Positions 7,502 to 14,257 of a stretch of 17,257 bases of DNA are shown here, in pieces. The notes under the pieces are model-generated. The model had not been told where the DNA came from. It saw only the letters and a program-made list of their open reading frames with translations, and did no database searches. The stretch spans positions 1 through 17,257 of the forward strand of contig JAEZHS010000161.1 in assembly GCA_023436825.1 (NCBI GenBank). Direction: 5' to 3'. The translations under genes were made by a program, and so were the position numbers. Each line of letters begins with the position of its first letter. Within the stretch, counting starts at the first letter, position 1. The stretch comes from Pseudomonadota bacterium. Its GTDB lineage: Bacteria > Pseudomonadota > Alphaproteobacteria > Reyranellales > Reyranellaceae.

Positions 7502-9634
7502 CTACCCGAAGAACCCGTCGTTGCTTGCTCGCACGTTGAACACCACGTCCTGGTAGTCGTTGTCGCCCACGGTGTTCAGCACGTCCTCGAAGCCGATGCG
7601 CAGCAGTTGGCCGCCGGGCGACACGCCCGACAGGAGTTGCTGGGCGTCGCCGGCGTTCAGCGTGGCGAAGGAGTGGAAGACCGTGGCGCCGGCCAGCATC
7701 CCGCGGCTGGCGCTCGCCAGCAGCGGCGGCAGGCCGGCGTCGAGATCCGCCGACCCGGCACCCGATGGCGCCAGGAAGCTGAGATCGTCGGGGAGCGCGC
7801 CAAACTTGCCGAAGCCGTCCTGAATCAGGAAGAAGCCGATCGTCTCGCCGTTGAGTGGTACGCCGAGGTCGACGGTCTGGCCGGCCGCCGCCAGCGTGTC
7901 GGTGAACAGGAGATGGACGTGGCCGATCGTGCCGTCCGCCGCCACGCGGTAGGTGCCGAGCGAGTTGCGGTAGGCCGAGCCGCTCGCCTCGACGACCAGC
8001 GTGAAGCGCACCGCGCCGTCGCCGGTCAGGAATGGCTCATTGGCGATGCCGTTGATCGACGCTGTCTCCACGCGCACACCTTCCGACAGGCTGGGCAGGA
8101 AGTTCTCGAAAGTCACCAACGTATGGGCGTCGGCGCCGCTGCCGCGCGCAACCATCATGAAATCACCGCCGGAGAAGTCCCCGACCAACTGGACGTTCAA
8201 GCCGCCGATGCCGAGCGTTGCGCCGCCGGCATCCTTGACGACATCGACGGCGGCCCGCCCCGCCAGCACGCCCTCGAGAGTCAATGCATCGTGAACGCCA
8301 AAGCCGACGACGGTGGTGCCGGCAGGCAGACCGGCTGGATCACCGATGATCGCCAGCGTATTGGCGCCACCGCCCAGATCGATGAAATCAAGCGAGACGA
8401 ACTGGTCTGCCGTCATGGTGACGCTGTCGTCGCCGGCGCTGCCTTCCAGCCCCTCGACGCTGACGAGCCTGCCCGAGGCCAGGTCGACCGACTGAGGTTG
8501 CGCCAGAGCAAGAGTGTCGGTGCCGTCACCGCCGTCCACGGTCATGCCCGGTACAAAGGCGCCGTCGAAGAGGTCGATCGTGTCGTTGCCGCTCATGGAG
8601 ATGGGCAGCTTGGTCCACGACGGCAGGACCAGCCCGGATTTCAGTCCGGTCGGGTGATGTGATCCGTCCTCGGCAAAGATCCCGAAACCGACCTCGAGCG
8701 GCGGCTGTCGCGACGGCTGATCGAAGGCGTCGAACGCGAACAGGGGAACGGTCTTGCCACCGTGCTCATACTGGCCGGTGAGCCATGCGGAGATCTGGTC
8801 GTAGACCTTGATCTGGTTGGCCTGGCTGTAAAAGGTCGAGTAGCCGGTTTCGCCGACGAACGGCTCGATCCTGCCCTGGAGCTGCTGATAGACGGATTCG
8901 AAGTACTTGATGACCGGAGCGTAGTCGGTGCCCGACATCGGCGCCTGGGGAGGGCCTTGCGTGTACTGATTGTAGAAGACGACCGGCTTGCCGCCAACCC
9001 AATCATTGCTCCAGTGGCTTTGTATGTAGGCCGAAGTGTCGACGGCGACGGCGTTGCCGGGTCCGTAATTGGCGATCGTCGTCGATACCGGAATCGACGC
9101 GAGCCCGAACTTGCTCAACGAGGCGCGCAGGTTGTCGAACGATTGCTGGATCCAGCCCTGGTAAGCGCCGAAAGACGGATCGCCCGGCGGTGGCCCGTTC
9201 TGGTCGATCTCGTTGCCGAGCAGGATGATCTTCAGGTGCGCTTGCGCCTTCGCCGTGCTGCCGAAGGCATCGATGATCATCTGGACCCACTTGTCGGTAT
9301 AGGTCGAGCTGGTCATCAGGCCCGGCGCCCACGGCTGCCCGAAACCGCCCTGGGCCAGCGCGCTGTTCAGCGTCCCCATGGCGAGTTCGACGTTCGCCGT
9401 ACCGGTGACGTAGGAGATCACCTGTTGCTGCGTGGGATCGATGATCGGATCGTTCGGGTTGATCGTGCCGACCGCAACGTCGTGGAACGTCTTGATGAGT
9501 CCGAAGTACTGGGTGATCTGGTCGAGATCGGCAGTGATGCTGTAGCCCGTCCGTCCGTTCTCCCAGCTCTCGTAGTTGATGCCGATATTGTAGCTGAACG
9601 GCGTATTGATGGGGATAAGCGGGACGGCTGCCAT
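7502..9634 (-). CDS. extracellular-type protein: GH17-like glycosidase, RTX-like stretch, DUF4114-like C terminus
   Basis: A 710-residue protein starting at ATG 9634 with CGGGAG upstream. Residues 1 to about 335 look like a (beta/alpha)8 glycosidase of the GH17 (beta-1,3-glucanase) kind: LIKTFHDV near 46-53, a probable acid/base Glu142 in LLGNEID, and a probable nucleophile Glu262 in FVGETGYSTF. Residues 347-377 (GNDTIDLFDG, VDGGDGTDTLAL) resemble RTX calcium-binding repeats. Residues 395-430 repeat this style (GSAGDDSVTM, DLGGGANTL). The C terminus (about 590-700) has GFEDVLNTVGDNDYQDVVFNV near 681-701, the DUF4114 pattern. There is no N-terminal signal peptide, so export by a type I secretion system through the C-terminal part is inferred. 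No transporter genes are nearby. The substrate may be a beta-glucan; both glutamates are in the expected spacing, but the family call rests on short motifs. Confidence 0.82.
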   Translation of the reverse strand: MAAVPLIPINTPFSYNIGINYESWENGRTGYSITADLDQITQYFGLIKTFHDVAVGTINPNDPIIDPTQQQVISYVTGTANVELAMGTLNSALAQGGFGQPWAPGLMTSSTYTDKWVQMIIDAFGSTAKAQAHLKIILLGNEIDQNGPPPGDPSFGAYQGWIQQSFDNLRASLSKFGLASIPVSTTIANYGPGNAVAVDTSAYIQSHWSNDWVGGKPVVFYNQYTQGPPQAPMSGTDYAPVIKYFESVYQQLQGRIEPFVGETGYSTFYSQANQIKVYDQISAWLTGQYEHGGKTVPLFAFDAFDQPSRQPPLEVGFGIFAEDGSHHPTGLKSGLVLPSWTKLPISMSGNDTIDLFDGAFVPGMTVDGGDGTDTLALAQPQSVDLASGRLVSVEGLEGSAGDDSVTMTADQFVSLDFIDLGGGANTLAIIGDPAGLPAGTTVVGFGVHDALTLEGVLAGRAAVDVVKDAGGATLGIGGLNVQLVGDFSGGDFMMVARGSGADAHTLVTFENFLPSLSEGVRVETASINGIANEPFLTGDGAVRFTLVVEASGSAYRNSLGTYRVAADGTIGHVHLLFTDTLAAAGQTVDLGVPLNGETIGFFLIQDGFGKFGALPDDLSFLAPSGAGSADLDAGLPPLLASASRGMLAGATVFHSFATLNAGDAQQLLSGVSPGGQLLRIGFEDVLNTVGDNDYQDVVFNVRASNDGFFG

Positions 9635-9679
9635 TCTAACTCCCGTTGCTCGATACGCCCCGGCTGGCCCGTTGGCACG

Positions 9680-9712
9680 GGAAAAGGTCCCTCGCTACGC
9701 TCGGGATGACAG
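9680..9712 (-). repeat. dispersed intergenic repeat, GTCATCCCGAGCG family (single arm)
   Basis: Read on the minus strand this is GCTGTCATCCCGAGCG, then TAGCGAGGGACCTTTTCC. It matches the left part of the palindromic element at 12191-12225 nearly base for base (TGTCATCCCGAGCG, then AGCGAGGGA, then CTTT and CC). The second arm is missing or degraded here. It lies in the spacer between the divergent glycosidase-like and nucleotidyltransferase genes. Confidence 0.72.
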
Positions 9713-9778
9713 CATCGCCGTATCAGGCACTTGTGATTCCGAGTATTAGCACGCAGCAACATTTCGGTGAAGCAGCCC

Positions 9779-10354
9779 ATGCCTGACGACGATGATCTGC
9801 TGCGGTCGATCCTGGCGCGCAGCCCGATTGTCTCGACGGTCGTCGATCGTTGGCCCGAGATCGGCCTGCCGGACGGCTGGCTGGCTGCCGGCTGCCTCGC
9901 ACAGACCGTCTGGAACGACGCATTCGGGCTCCCGCCCACGCACGGCCTCTCCGATATTGATCTGGTCTACTTCGACGGCGGCGATCTTTCGCAAGACGCG
10001 GAGGCAGCGCATGCGACGAGGATTCGTACGCTGTTTGCCGATCTCGGCTTGTGGGTCGACGTCAAGAACGAGGCGCGCGTGCACCTCTGGTACGCCGAAA
10101 AATTCGGCGTCGCGCAGGCACCCTATGTCTCCTCCGAAGATGCCATAACGACCTTTCCGACGACCGCGACGGCGATCGGCCTGCAGCCGCGCGCGGATGG
10201 TCTGCACGTCTTCGCCCCGTACGGTCTGTCCGACCTGCTTGGCCTGATCGTGCGGCCCAACAAGAAGCAGATCACACGACCGATCTACGAAGCCAAGGTG
10301 AAGAAGTGGCTGGCTCAATGGCCGGGCCTTCGCGTCGTCGACTGGGATGCCTGA
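9779..10354 (+). CDS. nucleotidyltransferase family protein (DUF925/NTP_transf_6 type)
   Basis: A 191-residue protein. ATG 9779 is chosen because GGTGA sits eight bases upstream; GTG 9767 would add four residues. Residues 36-46 (AAGCLAQTVWN) and 56-65 (GLSDIDLVYF) are the nucleotidyltransferase-fold core: a helix with a small-residue patch and the metal-binding pair Asp59-Ile-Asp61. A likely third carboxylate is Asp94 in WVDVKNEARVHLWY. The conserved C-terminal part contains FAPYGLSDLLGLIVRPNKKQI. These blocks are typical of the DUF925 family, usually annotated as nucleotidyltransferase; the acceptor is not known. It is not an MNT-type minimal antitoxin, being longer, and there is no HEPN partner beside it. 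It is divergent from the glycosidase-like gene and appears monocistronic. Confidence 0.88.
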   Translation: MPDDDDLLRSILARSPIVSTVVDRWPEIGLPDGWLAAGCLAQTVWNDAFGLPPTHGLSDIDLVYFDGGDLSQDAEAAHATRIRTLFADLGLWVDVKNEARVHLWYAEKFGVAQAPYVSSEDAITTFPTTATAIGLQPRADGLHVFAPYGLSDLLGLIVRPNKKQITRPIYEAKVKKWLAQWPGLRVVDWDA

Positions 10355-10372
10355 GGGGGCATCGCGCTTTAG

Positions 10373-10534
10373 CTCGCGTCGCGCTTCTACGTTGTCGATT
10401 TAGCCTCTGCGGTGAGCCAGTTTCGATCGTTCGAGCCCTACCGCCGCAACACTTGGCGCCCAGAAATCGTCACGTTCGACGAGCTGTTGGAGCGTGCGCG
10501 GTTCATTATCGAGCACGCGGAAGATCCTGAGTAG
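10373..10534 (+). pseudogene. remnant of a Shedu (DUF4263/SduA-like) C terminus
   Basis: The frame ending at TAG 10532-10534 is open only back to an in-frame TAG at 10370-10372. It encodes SQFRSFEPYRRN, WRPEIVTFDELLERARF and IIEHAEDPE. The pattern (R)SFE-YRRN followed by EIVTFDELLERARFIIEH is what the extreme C terminus of DUF4263/Shedu proteins (SduA antiphage nucleases) looks like. The catalytic nuclease core that should precede it is absent: upstream is the end of the nucleotidyltransferase gene. The only internal starts are non-ATG (for example GTG 10412) with no good ribosome-binding site. I read it as debris of a lost defence gene. Recognition is from memory of the family pattern and covers only about 40 residues. 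Confidence 0.55.
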
Positions 10535-10551
10535 GATGACGATACCCCCTT

Positions 10552-10743
10552 CTAGAGGACGACGTTTGCTGCCTGGACCCGCTGCCGGTATGCCTCGAAA
10601 GCTTCCGCGGCAGCTTCGTCGTACTCACGGTCGTAGAACTCAGCCACGCGCTCTGCTGTCACCGTGGCTGATCCTTCCTTCACGTCGCAGTTGAACACGC
10701 GGATGGCGTCACTCAGCGCTCTCCAACGCTGGTAGGGGCTCAT
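10552..10743 (-). CDS. small hypothetical protein, 63 residues
   Basis: The ORF starts at ATG 10743 with GGGTGA upstream on the minus strand and ends 17 bases from the convergent Shedu-like remnant. The product is mostly helical in appearance and acidic in its second half (RVAEFYDREYDEAAAEAFEAYRQRV). No family is recognised. It fills a stretch otherwise without genes, and its third codon positions are GC-rich as in real genes here. It has no visible signal peptide or membrane segment. It could be a functional small protein of an accessory cassette or a chance ORF. Confidence 0.42.
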   Translation of the reverse strand: MSPYQRWRALSDAIRVFNCDVKEGSATVTAERVAEFYDREYDEAAAEAFEAYRQRVQAANVVL

Positions 10744-11043
10744 TGGTTCACCCGCCCCGGCAGCGGCTAAGTTCGATCTCCAGGGCTCCGCAAGCGCTCA
10801 GCGCGACCTACGGGTGCGACCTGATCCGCACAACGATGTGCCGTGCGGTCCACGCCCCCGGCTGGTCCGACGCTCGAAGTGAGCCCAGCCGCCAGAAGCA
10901 GGTAGATCGAATATAGATATTGGAGAACAAAACGGGATTTTTCGCAAGATCTTGTTGCCCACATACGAATGAATACCGTGGAAATCACTAGGCACTGAGG
11001 TTGACCCCGGTTAAGTGACTGGAATCGAAAGGGAAACGCCTGA
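10744..11043. other. 300-base spacer without a recognisable gene
   Basis: I see no coding region with family similarity on either strand. The segment 10905-10990 is clearly AT-richer than its surroundings (GAATATAGATATTGG, GGGATTTTTCGCAAG), as expected for a promoter region of the downstream enolase-superfamily gene, but no convincing -35/-10 pair could be fixed. A ribosome-binding-like AAAGGGAAA lies at 11028-11036 just before that gene. Confidence 0.4.
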
Positions 11044-12183
11044 ATGAAGATCACCGACGTCGTCTGCCACATCCTGCAATGCAAGGTCGACAAGCCGTTC
11101 GTGTCGGCGCGTGGCTGGGTCTACGGCACGCGCTCGTCCTGCGTGGTCGAGATCTCGACCGACGAGGGCATCACCGGCTGGGGCGAGTGTTACGGGCCGT
11201 CGGCCGTGGCCAAGACCTTCATCGAGACCCAGTACAAGGCGCGCGTCGTCGGCCGCGATCCGTTCGACGTCGAGGCGATCTGGGAAGACCTCTACAATCG
11301 CATCAAGGATTACGGCACGACCGGCATGGCGATCTCGGCCATCTCCGGCATCGACATTGCGCTGTGGGACATCATGGGCCGCGCCGTCGGCAAGCCGGTG
11401 CACAAGCTGATCGGCGGCGCCTATCGCAGCGAGGTCATTCCCTACGCGACCGGCCTCTACTTCATCGACATGAATCGATTGATCGAGGAGGCCGTGGAGG
11501 AGGCGCTGGAATTCAAGAACGACGGCTTTCGCGCCATCAAGATGAAGATCGGCCTGGGCGACCTCAAGCTCGACGCGGCTCGCGTCGGCGCGGTGCGCCG
11601 GGCGATCGGGCCCGACGTCAAGCTCGCGGTCGATGCCAACCACTGCTTCACCGTGCCCAACGCCATCAAGCTCGGCCGCATGCTGGAGGAGCACGACATC
11701 CTGTGGTTCGAGGAGCCGATCAGCCCGGAGGACCATGACGGCTACGTCGAGGTGAGCCGGGCGCTCGACATGGCCGTCGCGGGCGGCGAGAACGACTTCA
11801 CGCGCTGGGGCTTTCGCGACGTCATCGCCAGGAAGGCGATGGACATCGTGCAGCCCGACCTCTGCGCCGCCGGCGGTTTCTCGGAATGCCGCAAGATCGC
11901 GACGCTCGCCAGCGCCTTCGGCGTCGAATGTGTGCCGCACGCCTGGGGCTCGGCGATCGGGCTCGCGGCGACGGTGCAGTTCCTCGCCGCGTTGCCCGAC
12001 CAGCCGCCGGCCTTCCGGCCGATGCCGCCCATGCTGGAGTTCGAGCAGACGCCCAACCCGCTGCGCGATCACCTGGCGCAGGAGCCGATCGAGCAGAAGA
12101 AGGGGATCGTCAAGGTGCCGACCGGCCCTGGCCTCGGCATCGAGATCGATCGCGACGTGCTCAAGAAGTACAAGGTGGCGTAG
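11044..12183 (+). CDS. mandelate racemase/muconate lactonizing enzyme family protein (KxK type)
   Basis: A 379-residue enolase-superfamily enzyme. The N-terminal capping domain (MKITDVVCHIL, GWGECYGP at 45-52) is followed by the barrel. The conserved residues are in place: KMK at 166-168 (acid/base Lys168), the metal ligand Asp197 in DANH, the EEP at 223-225, GGEN with Glu249, Asp272 in QPDLCAAGG, and His299 in PHAWG. Lys168 together with the Asp272-His299 dyad is the mandelate racemase-subgroup arrangement, used to remove a proton next to a carboxylate in racemases and acid-sugar dehydratases. The substrate cannot be assigned; capping residues differ from well-known dehydratases. ATG 11044 has a modest AAAGGGAAA upstream. 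A palindromic intergenic repeat follows the stop. The second gene of this superfamily lies 2 kb downstream. Confidence 0.93.
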   Translation: MKITDVVCHILQCKVDKPFVSARGWVYGTRSSCVVEISTDEGITGWGECYGPSAVAKTFIETQYKARVVGRDPFDVEAIWEDLYNRIKDYGTTGMAISAISGIDIALWDIMGRAVGKPVHKLIGGAYRSEVIPYATGLYFIDMNRLIEEAVEEALEFKNDGFRAIKMKIGLGDLKLDAARVGAVRRAIGPDVKLAVDANHCFTVPNAIKLGRMLEEHDILWFEEPISPEDHDGYVEVSRALDMAVAGGENDFTRWGFRDVIARKAMDIVQPDLCAAGGFSECRKIATLASAFGVECVPHAWGSAIGLAATVQFLAALPDQPPAFRPMPPMLEFEQTPNPLRDHLAQEPIEQKKGIVKVPTGPGLGIEIDRDVLKKYKVA

Positions 12184-12190
12184 CCAGAAA

Positions 12191-12264
12191 CTGTCATCCC
12201 GAGCGCAGCGAGGGATCTTTCCCGTGGCCTCAAGGTCCCTCTGGCTTCGCCCTCGGGATGACAG
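12191..12264. repeat. palindromic intergenic repeat, GTCATCCCGAGCG family
   Basis: CTGTCATCCCGAG (12191-12203) is matched by its exact reverse complement CTCGGGATGACAG (12252-12264), 13 perfect pairs. The inner parts (GCGCAGCGAGGGATC and GGTCCCTCTGGCTTCGCC) are also roughly complementary. It starts eight bases after the stop of the first enolase-superfamily gene, so in RNA it would form a long hairpin that could end or protect that message. Related sequence occurs at 9680-9712, and the core occurs at 7448-7462. Confidence 0.8.
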
Positions 12265-12280
12265 GGAGCCCGTTCAGTCT

Positions 12281-12311
12281 GATTGTCGCGCATTTCAGAT
12301 GCGAGATAATC
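12281..12311. promoter_or_regulatory. operator-like palindrome, upstream copy, with embedded promoter
   Basis: GATTGTCGCGCATTT, C, AGATGCGAGATAATC: 12 of 15 arm positions pair. It matches the downstream copy at 12339-12369 in 27 of 31 positions. A plausible promoter overlaps it: TTGTCG (12283-12288), a 16-base spacer, and GATAAT (12305-12310), giving a start near 12317. A protein bound here would block that promoter. Assignment as an operator is inferred. Confidence 0.62.
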
Positions 12312-12338
12312 CTTGCCAGGATGGTGAAGTAGACGCAT

Positions 12339-12369
12339 GATTATCTCGCATTTGAAATGCGAGATAATC
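12339..12369. promoter_or_regulatory. perfect 31-bp operator-like palindrome abutting the AbiEi-HipA start codon
   Basis: GATTATCTCGCATTT (12339-12353), a central G, and AAATGCGAGATAATC (12355-12369) are perfect inverted 15-base arms. It ends one base before GTG 12371 and takes the place of a ribosome-binding site. Its centre is 58 bases from that of the upstream copy, five and a half helical turns. AbiEi antitoxins are known to repress their own promoters by binding paired inverted repeats, which fits the AbiEi-like N terminus of the protein that follows. As RNA it would form a 15-pair hairpin. Confidence 0.72.
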
Positions 12370-12370
12370 C

Positions 12371-14218
12371 GTGGGCCTCCACCTCGTCGGCGAGACGATC
12401 GATGCCAAACGTGCCCATCAGCGGGCAAAGGCGGGTGAATTCATACCGTTGGTACGCGGCGTCTATGCCGATTCAGGCGATGTCGACGCCACGGTGCTAA
12501 GCCATGCGGTGCGCATCGCCCGCTACCTCTACCCCAAAGCATATCTTGCTTCGGCGAGCGCGGTGGTGCTTGGGCCGACGTCGGAAGGCAAGCTCTACAT
12601 CAGCGGAGCGCGCAATCAGCGGACGCGATTGCGCGGGCTGGAGATCGTGCAGAACGAAGCACCCGAACATCCATCGGTCGTCAGTGTGGTTGTCGGCGAC
12701 GACATGGGCGAGCTGCGGGTGGAGGCCTCATCGCCGCGCCAGCGCTTCCTGGAATCCTTCCGCCGCCGAAGCGAACATGCGGCGGCTATCGACGATCCGA
12801 CGCGCAGAGCAATGGCCGGACGTCTCGTCGAAGAGTATGGGACCCCGGAGAAGGCTGCCGATGCTGTCCGCGACTTGGCGCGGAAGAACAAATGGTTCCA
12901 TGAGGCCGAGAGTGCGGAACGATACCTGCTGGATCGGCCGACCCTCCGCGAAGTTCCGGCCAACAAGGCTGCGCTCGATCTGATCGTCGCGTGGCATCGA
13001 AAGCCGATAGGACGTCTCATCCATGACGGATATGAATGGAGGTGGCAGGCCGATGCGAGCTGGAAGGGGCCGCCTCTCGTCCGCGCGACGGTGCCCGGCC
13101 GTCTGCCGCCCTTCATCGAATCGTTGTTGCCGGAAGGCTGGCTGGCCAGGGTGCTGGGACAGCGCGACGAGCGCGACACGCTGCGCCAGGGCAGGCGCTA
13201 CATGTCCAACATAACCATTGCTCCCGACATGGCGGAGCTCGCCGCTCTTCCGGCGGACGTGTTTCAAGTTCGCCTGGAGCGCTTCGTACGCGGCGGTCGC
13301 TTCAGTGGACGCTACGCCGGCCCTGAACGGGATGAGCTCGAGCAAGGCTTCGAGGCGAACCTGGCGCGGCTATACGCGAACCGGCAGGTACCGCGACTGT
13401 CGGGCGTGCAAATCAAGGCGCCGATGAACCTCCGATCCGATGGGACGCTGGTTCCGGCCGATAGATATCCCTTCACCCATATCCTGAAACCTGCCGGGAC
13501 TGGGAGCTACATCAACCTGCCCATCGTCGAGTGGTGCTGCCTGCAACTCGGCCGTGAAGCAGGCTTCCAGGTGCCGGCTTTTGCGTTGGTGGACATGCCG
13601 GACGACATGCCGCCCGCGCTCCTCGTCGAGCGTTTCGACATCCGCGATGACGCTCGCGATCGTCGCCTGTTGGCGATGGAGGACTTCTGCTCGGTGCTCG
13701 ACCTGCCTCCGTCGGCGAAGTACGACGGTACGATCGAGCGCATGGCCAGGGCGTTGCGTCCGCTGTCAACCGATCCGATACGCGATCTGGAAATCCTGTT
13801 CCGGCGGGCCCTGTTTGCCTGGATCGTCGCGGACGGAGACATGCATCTCAAGAATCTGTCACTCCTCAAAATAGCCGGGCCGCGCTCACGGCAGTTCGAG
13901 TCCGTAAGGTTCTCCCCTCTGTATGACGCCGTGACGACGCGTGTGTTTCCGGAGCTCGCCGGTGATCGCATGGCGTTCAAGCTCGCCGGCAAAGATGATC
14001 GCTTGGTCCGTGGGGACTTCCTGACCCTTGCCCGCACCATCGACTTGCCCGCGGACCGCGCCGAAGAATTGACAACGAAGATGGCCTCGACTCTGCAGAA
14101 GGCGTCTGCTCGTCTCAGCTTGCCGTTGGTTGCCAATCGACGGGCAAGGAAGCCGGCGGGCGCGGCGCTGGGGAAGATCGTCGAAATCGTTCGGACGCGC
14201 GCCACGAGGATGCTGTAG
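12371..14218 (+). CDS. AbiEi-antitoxin-like N terminus fused to a HipA-type kinase
   Basis: A 615-residue protein. Residues 1 to about 190 look like a type IV AbiEi antitoxin: a short DNA-binding-like start ending in GEFIPLVRGVYAD (22-34), then a region with LASASAVVLGPTSEGKLYISG (about 59-79). Residues 211 to about 580 are HipA. The N-subdomain has PPFIESLLPEGW (246-257). The kinase part has LSGVQIK (343-349), with Ser344 at the HipA autophosphorylation position. ILKPAGTGSYINLP (371-384) supplies ATP-binding Lys373, EDFC is at 437-440, and ADGDMHLKN (487-495) carries catalytic Asp490 and Asn495. PLYD (516-519) carries metal-binding Asp519. All kinase residues are intact. GTG 12371 is the only start, because TAA 12365-12367 lies in frame just upstream. 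There is no ribosome-binding site; a perfect palindrome takes its place. No separate HipB or AbiEii gene is adjacent. Third-position GC looks lower than in the flanking enolases, suggesting transfer. HipA kinases phosphorylate translation factors such as GltX; the target here is unknown. Confidence 0.85.
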   Translation: MGLHLVGETIDAKRAHQRAKAGEFIPLVRGVYADSGDVDATVLSHAVRIARYLYPKAYLASASAVVLGPTSEGKLYISGARNQRTRLRGLEIVQNEAPEHPSVVSVVVGDDMGELRVEASSPRQRFLESFRRRSEHAAAIDDPTRRAMAGRLVEEYGTPEKAADAVRDLARKNKWFHEAESAERYLLDRPTLREVPANKAALDLIVAWHRKPIGRLIHDGYEWRWQADASWKGPPLVRATVPGRLPPFIESLLPEGWLARVLGQRDERDTLRQGRRYMSNITIAPDMAELAALPADVFQVRLERFVRGGRFSGRYAGPERDELEQGFEANLARLYANRQVPRLSGVQIKAPMNLRSDGTLVPADRYPFTHILKPAGTGSYINLPIVEWCCLQLGREAGFQVPAFALVDMPDDMPPALLVERFDIRDDARDRRLLAMEDFCSVLDLPPSAKYDGTIERMARALRPLSTDPIRDLEILFRRALFAWIVADGDMHLKNLSLLKIAGPRSRQFESVRFSPLYDAVTTRVFPELAGDRMAFKLAGKDDRLVRGDFLTLARTIDLPADRAEELTTKMASTLQKASARLSLPLVANRRARKPAGAALGKIVEIVRTRATRML

Positions 14219-14257
14219 GGCTGCGGAACGGTCTCGCTTGCCCAGAGGGAGTACGCA

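Noticed and set aside
5900..8662. 920-residue plus-strand frame across hyuA and the glycosidase-like gene
   Set aside because: It is out of phase with hyuA and antisense to the glycosidase-like gene, with no recognisable motif.
9779..10354. MNT antitoxin of a HEPN-MNT toxin-antitoxin pair
   Set aside because: Length and C-terminal blocks fit the DUF925 family, and no HEPN gene is adjacent.
10767..11093. 108-residue minus-strand frame in the gene-poor spacer
   Set aside because: It has no recognisable motif, it runs into the enolase-superfamily gene start, and its composition changes along its length.
12281..12369. CRISPR-like interpretation of the two repeated palindromes
   Set aside because: There are only two copies, no regular series of spacers and no cas genes; position against a start codon fits operators.
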